From NCBI GenBank assembly GCA_016291005.1, contig JAEEVT010000004.1, forward strand, positions 1 through 55,663: DNA of 55,663 nucleotides, read 5' to 3'. Positions within the stretch are counted from its first letter, which is position 1; each line of letters begins with the position of its first letter. This stretch comes from Prevotella sp. (GTDB taxonomy: Bacteria > Bacteroidota > Bacteroidia > Bacteroidales > Bacteroidaceae). The notes below the pieces were generated by a model, which saw only the letters and a list, made by a program, of their open reading frames with translations, was not told the DNA's origin and ran no database searches. The translations under genes and the position numbers were made by a program. Positions 53,542-55,663 of the stretch are shown in pieces.

Positions 53542-53643
53542 ATGAGAAATGAAAGAAATGAAGGAAATGAGAAATGTAAATGAAGAAATGAAGTAATGAC
53601 ATACGCGGATCATTTCTTTCATTACTTTCATTTCTTTCATTTC
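53542..53643. repeat. Inverted GAAATG arrays between ackA and lpxH
   Basis: About seven GAAATGAAAG-type units (53542-53596), a spacer ACATACGCGGATC, then CATTTCTTT-type units up to 53643. The halves could pair over some 35 nt. Lying between convergent genes, the element may serve as a two-way 3' end. Confidence 0.8.
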
Positions 53644-54408
53644 CTACGGTTGGCTCTCACCTTCTACGTATTCCTCTAAGAACATGTGCTCACCATCGTA
53701 GACGGCGTAGGTGAACTGGCTAATCCAGTCGCCCAGAATCATGAGTCGCGTGTGGCGGGCCAGCTTGATATCGAGTTCGATGTGGCGATGGCCAAAGATG
53801 AAGTAGTCGATGTTTGGATGCTCCTCAACATACTGACGGGCAAAGAGCACCAGCGGTTCCTTGTCCTCGCCAAGATACACAACGTCGTTTTGCTCCTTGT
53901 GTTGCGTATAGCTATGCTTCGCCCATGTCAAGCCGAAGCTGATGCCCCATCGTGGGTGCAAACCAGAGAAGAGCCACTGGCAAACCTTGCTGTGGAAGAT
54001 GGCACGTATCAGTTTGAACGACTTGTTGCCGTCCCCCAGACCGTCGCCGTGGGCTAGGAAGAACTCATGCCCGTAAATCTCTGTTGTCTCCTCCTTTTTG
54101 TGCAGCACGACGCCGCACTCCTTCGCCAAGTATTCATAGGCCCAGATGTCATGGTTGCCGATGAAGTAGTGTACTTCGACGCCCATGTCAGTCAGTTCTG
54201 ACAGCTTGCCGAGGAAACGCGTATAGCCCTTCGGCACCACATATTTATATTCGTACCAGAAGTCGAACATGTCGCCAAGCAGATAGATGGCGGCAGCCTT
54301 CTCCTTGATGCTGTCGAGGAAGCGCACCAGTCGGCGCTCCTGCTGTCGCTGGTGTGGTATGGCCCACGAACCAAGGTGGGCGTCACTTAGGAAATAAACG
54401 TTCTTCAT
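53644..54408 (-). CDS. lpxH: UDP-2,3-diacylglucosamine diphosphatase
   Basis: A calcineurin-like metallophosphatase that cleaves UDP-2,3-diacylglucosamine to lipid X in lipid A synthesis, at the inner face of the membrane. Metal-binding motifs appear in order: DAHLG (9-13), GDMFDFWYE (45-53), GNHD (84-87), AHGD (119-122) and GHRH (206-209). The 254-aa length is normal. It supports a lipopolysaccharide-bearing outer membrane. Upstream, the 50-nt spacer to the DUF59 gene consists of GTGATAAC-type repeats. Some Bacteroidetes homologs are only annotated as LpxH-like phosphoesterases, so substrate identity is slightly less sure than the fold. Confidence 0.88.
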   Translation of the reverse strand: MKNVYFLSDAHLGSWAIPHQRQQERRLVRFLDSIKEKAAAIYLLGDMFDFWYEYKYVVPKGYTRFLGKLSELTDMGVEVHYFIGNHDIWAYEYLAKECGVVLHKKEETTEIYGHEFFLAHGDGLGDGNKSFKLIRAIFHSKVCQWLFSGLHPRWGISFGLTWAKHSYTQHKEQNDVVYLGEDKEPLVLFARQYVEEHPNIDYFIFGHRHIELDIKLARHTRLMILGDWISQFTYAVYDGEHMFLEEYVEGESQP

Positions 54409-54458
54409 AATTGTCGTGATAACGTGATAACGGAATAACGTGATATCGTGTTAACGAA

Positions 54459-54779
54459 TTAGTCAAAACCTAACTCGACTCTTGCCTCTTCCGACATCAT
54501 CGACTGGTCCCAGGCGGGTTCGAAGACGAGGTTGACGGTGGCCGACGTGATGCCGTCGACACTCTCCACTTTCGTGCGTACATCTTCTAATATAAAGTCG
54601 GCTGCCGGACAGTTGGGTGCCGTGAAGGTCATGTCCAGAAGTACCGAGGCGTCCTCCTGGACATCAATCTTGTAAATCATGCCCAAATCGTAGATGTTGA
54701 CGGGTATCTCAGGGTCGTAGACGGTCTTCAGCACGTCCACAATGCGCTCTTCCAGCAGGGTCTTTTCTTCTTGTGTCAT
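54459..54779 (-). CDS. MIP18/DUF59-family Fe-S cluster assembly protein
   Basis: A 106-aa single-domain protein of the family that includes SufT and PaaD, thought to help insert Fe-S clusters into target proteins. The core motif DPEIPVNIYDLGMIY is at residues 22-36, and TAPNCPAAD at 53-61 carries the conserved Cys57. In Bacteroidetes this gene commonly belongs to Fe-S assembly; here sufE is 42 kb away, so they are not linked. It lies 50 nt before lpxH and 33 nt after the NigD-like gene on the same strand, and so may be part of a small operon. Confidence 0.88.
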   Translation of the reverse strand: MTQEEKTLLEERIVDVLKTVYDPEIPVNIYDLGMIYKIDVQEDASVLLDMTFTAPNCPAADFILEDVRTKVESVDGITSATVNLVFEPAWDQSMMSEEARVELGFD

Positions 54780-54812
54780 ATTGGTAATGGCTTGTTATTT
54801 CGAGTGTAGTTA

Positions 54813-55514
54813 CTATTTGTTTGGTATGAAGGTGCGATGCAACGGTCCTTGCTCTGTGGGAATGGAGAGCAGGATGGTGTCAGGCACGTTGGTTGGCATC
54901 ATAATACTGATATAGCGGCGGTTGGTGTAGTACTGCGGAATGCCGTTCTGGCTGTGCAGCAGTCGCCAGCGGACCGTGTGCCGACCGTCACTTCGGACAT
55001 AGACGGTGTCCTGCGCAAGGCCGATGTTGTGTGGCAGTTCCTCGTCACCGATGCGTCCCGTCTTGACCAACAGTCCGAGGTTCAGATACTTGCCATTCTT
55101 TGAGAGCCATGCACTTTCCAGACCTATGGGGTCTTCGGGCAGTTCCTTGAATCGCCAGTAGGCAATGGGATGAAGCGTGGCGACCATGCCTATCGCCTCG
55201 GGAGTGACGAAAATGTTGTTCGGGCCTGTTGACCATTGCTGCGACTTGTCGGCTCCCTCGGAGTAATAGACGATGGTGCGGTAGGTGGTATCTGCCGTCT
55301 CAATCCATTTTGCCGTGAAGGGCGGCGCCAGTTGCAGCGTGGCACCATCGTCCGTCGTGAACGACGACCCTCGCTTTTGTCCGTCGACGTGCAACTCGGC
55401 GAAGTCGGCCTGTAGGAGCGAATATCTGCCCTCGCCCTTCTCGTAGCTGTCCGTCTCGCAGGCAGTCAAAAAGGCCAGCCATAGCATGGCTGTAAACAAA
55501 ACATGTTTTCTCAT
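54813..55514 (-). CDS. Lipoprotein, NigD-like (tentative)
   Basis: A 233-aa lipoprotein with signal MRKHVLFTAMLWLAFLTAC and Cys19. The N-terminal half (LLQADFAELHVDGQ, FTTDDGATLQLAP, IVYYSEGAD) has the short-strand and DDG pattern of NigD-type OB domains. The second half (YLNLGLLVKTG, HTVRWRLLHSQNG, ILLSIPTEQG) is beta-rich like their C-terminal sandwich. The resemblance is weak and by eye only. NigD-like proteins are common in Bacteroides but of unknown molecular role. Its promoter places the transcription start at or next to the ATG. Confidence 0.6.
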   Translation of the reverse strand: MRKHVLFTAMLWLAFLTACETDSYEKGEGRYSLLQADFAELHVDGQKRGSSFTTDDGATLQLAPPFTAKWIETADTTYRTIVYYSEGADKSQQWSTGPNNIFVTPEAIGMVATLHPIAYWRFKELPEDPIGLESAWLSKNGKYLNLGLLVKTGRIGDEELPHNIGLAQDTVYVRSDGRHTVRWRLLHSQNGIPQYYTNRRYISIMMPTNVPDTILLSIPTEQGPLHRTFIPNK

Positions 55515-55518
55515 GGTG

Positions 55519-55549
55519 CAAAAATAACCTATTTCCTTGAATTATGCAA
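55519..55549 (-). promoter_or_regulatory. Promoter of the NigD-like gene (leaderless)
   Basis: On the minus strand: TTG (55549-55547), exactly 20 nt, TATTTTTG (55526-55519), then only four bases to the ATG at 55514. It is a full consensus match, and the spacing predicts an mRNA beginning at or within a few bases of the start codon. Confidence 0.7.
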
Positions 55550-55564
55550 CTTTTCCTTAGGAAA

Positions 55565-55663
55565 TGTTGCAGAAGTTGCCGTGATTTCCTCCAGAAGTTG
55601 CCGTGATTTCTTTCGGAAATCACCTAGAAAAGTTGGAAAAGTTGCCGTGATTTCTGGGACTTT
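55565..55663. repeat. GCCGTGATTTC repeat cluster at the window edge
   Basis: Three copies of a unit ending TTGCCGTGATTTC (55576-55588, 55598-55610, 55642-55654), the same family as at 13350-13410 and, in palindromic form, 45042-45060. No gene was seen here up to the edge. Confidence 0.8.

Overview
The window looks like a chromosomal segment of a Prevotella-type gut or oral Bacteroidales. The evidence is the Bacteroidetes promoter signature (TTG, about 20 nt, TAnnTTTG), the near absence of Shine-Dalgarno sequences, FimA/Mfa-type lipoprotein fimbrillins, a type IX secretion-like C-terminal signal, and the gene pairs folP-cdaA and pta-ackA. No rRNA, tRNA, CRISPR array, transposase or integrase was seen.

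Region 1 (1-12443, + strand) is the division and cell-wall (dcw) cluster: 3' end of ftsI, then murE, mraY, murD, ftsW, murG, murC, ftsQ, ftsA and ftsZ. All read one way, with spacers made mostly of short-period A/T repeats. Together they carry UDP-MurNAc-peptide from the DAP addition step to lipid II and assemble the divisome. Convergent sufE abuts the ftsZ stop.

Region 2 (12885-18084) holds a tiny self-contained transcription unit (promoter, 24-codon ORF, hairpin nested in a perfect 28-bp inverted repeat), a triplicated promoter-like repeat, a long-chain acyl-CoA synthetase, a four-helix-bundle protein, prfB, a 47-aa membrane protein and a CYTH-domain protein. It ends at a clear terminator.

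Region 3 (18115-45083) is a 27-kb surface operon and the most interesting part. A good promoter is followed by a DUF3575 protein, an Mfa1/FimA-like fimbrillin, an Mfa2/FimB-like anchor, a second Mfa1-like subunit, two more fimbrillin-like lipoproteins, and two giant secreted proteins of 4035 and 2085 aa. The giants are built from dozens of (V/I)(Y/F)GGG repeats. The first ends in a type IX-like sorting signal. The second carries an EF-hand-like loop and a G8 tract that could support phase variation. I infer a fimbria that carries or presents giant repeat adhesins, loosely comparable to Mfa5 of Porphyromonas gingivalis but with unrelated, much larger passengers.

Region 4 (45094-55514) returns to household genes: a VanZ-like protein, two tandem sodium:neurotransmitter-type symporters, a helix-hairpin-helix membrane protein, folP, cdaA (c-di-AMP synthase), pta, ackA, then on the minus strand lpxH, a MIP18/DUF59 protein and a NigD-like lipoprotein.

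Throughout, low-complexity repeats are striking. A 9-nt GAAAGAAAT unit fills intergenic spacers, often as inverted pairs, and also sits in frame inside sufE, the helix-hairpin-helix gene and the leader of the Mfa2-like gene. A second family carries GCCGTGATTTC. Several promoters lie so close to the ATG that the mRNAs should be leaderless or nearly so.
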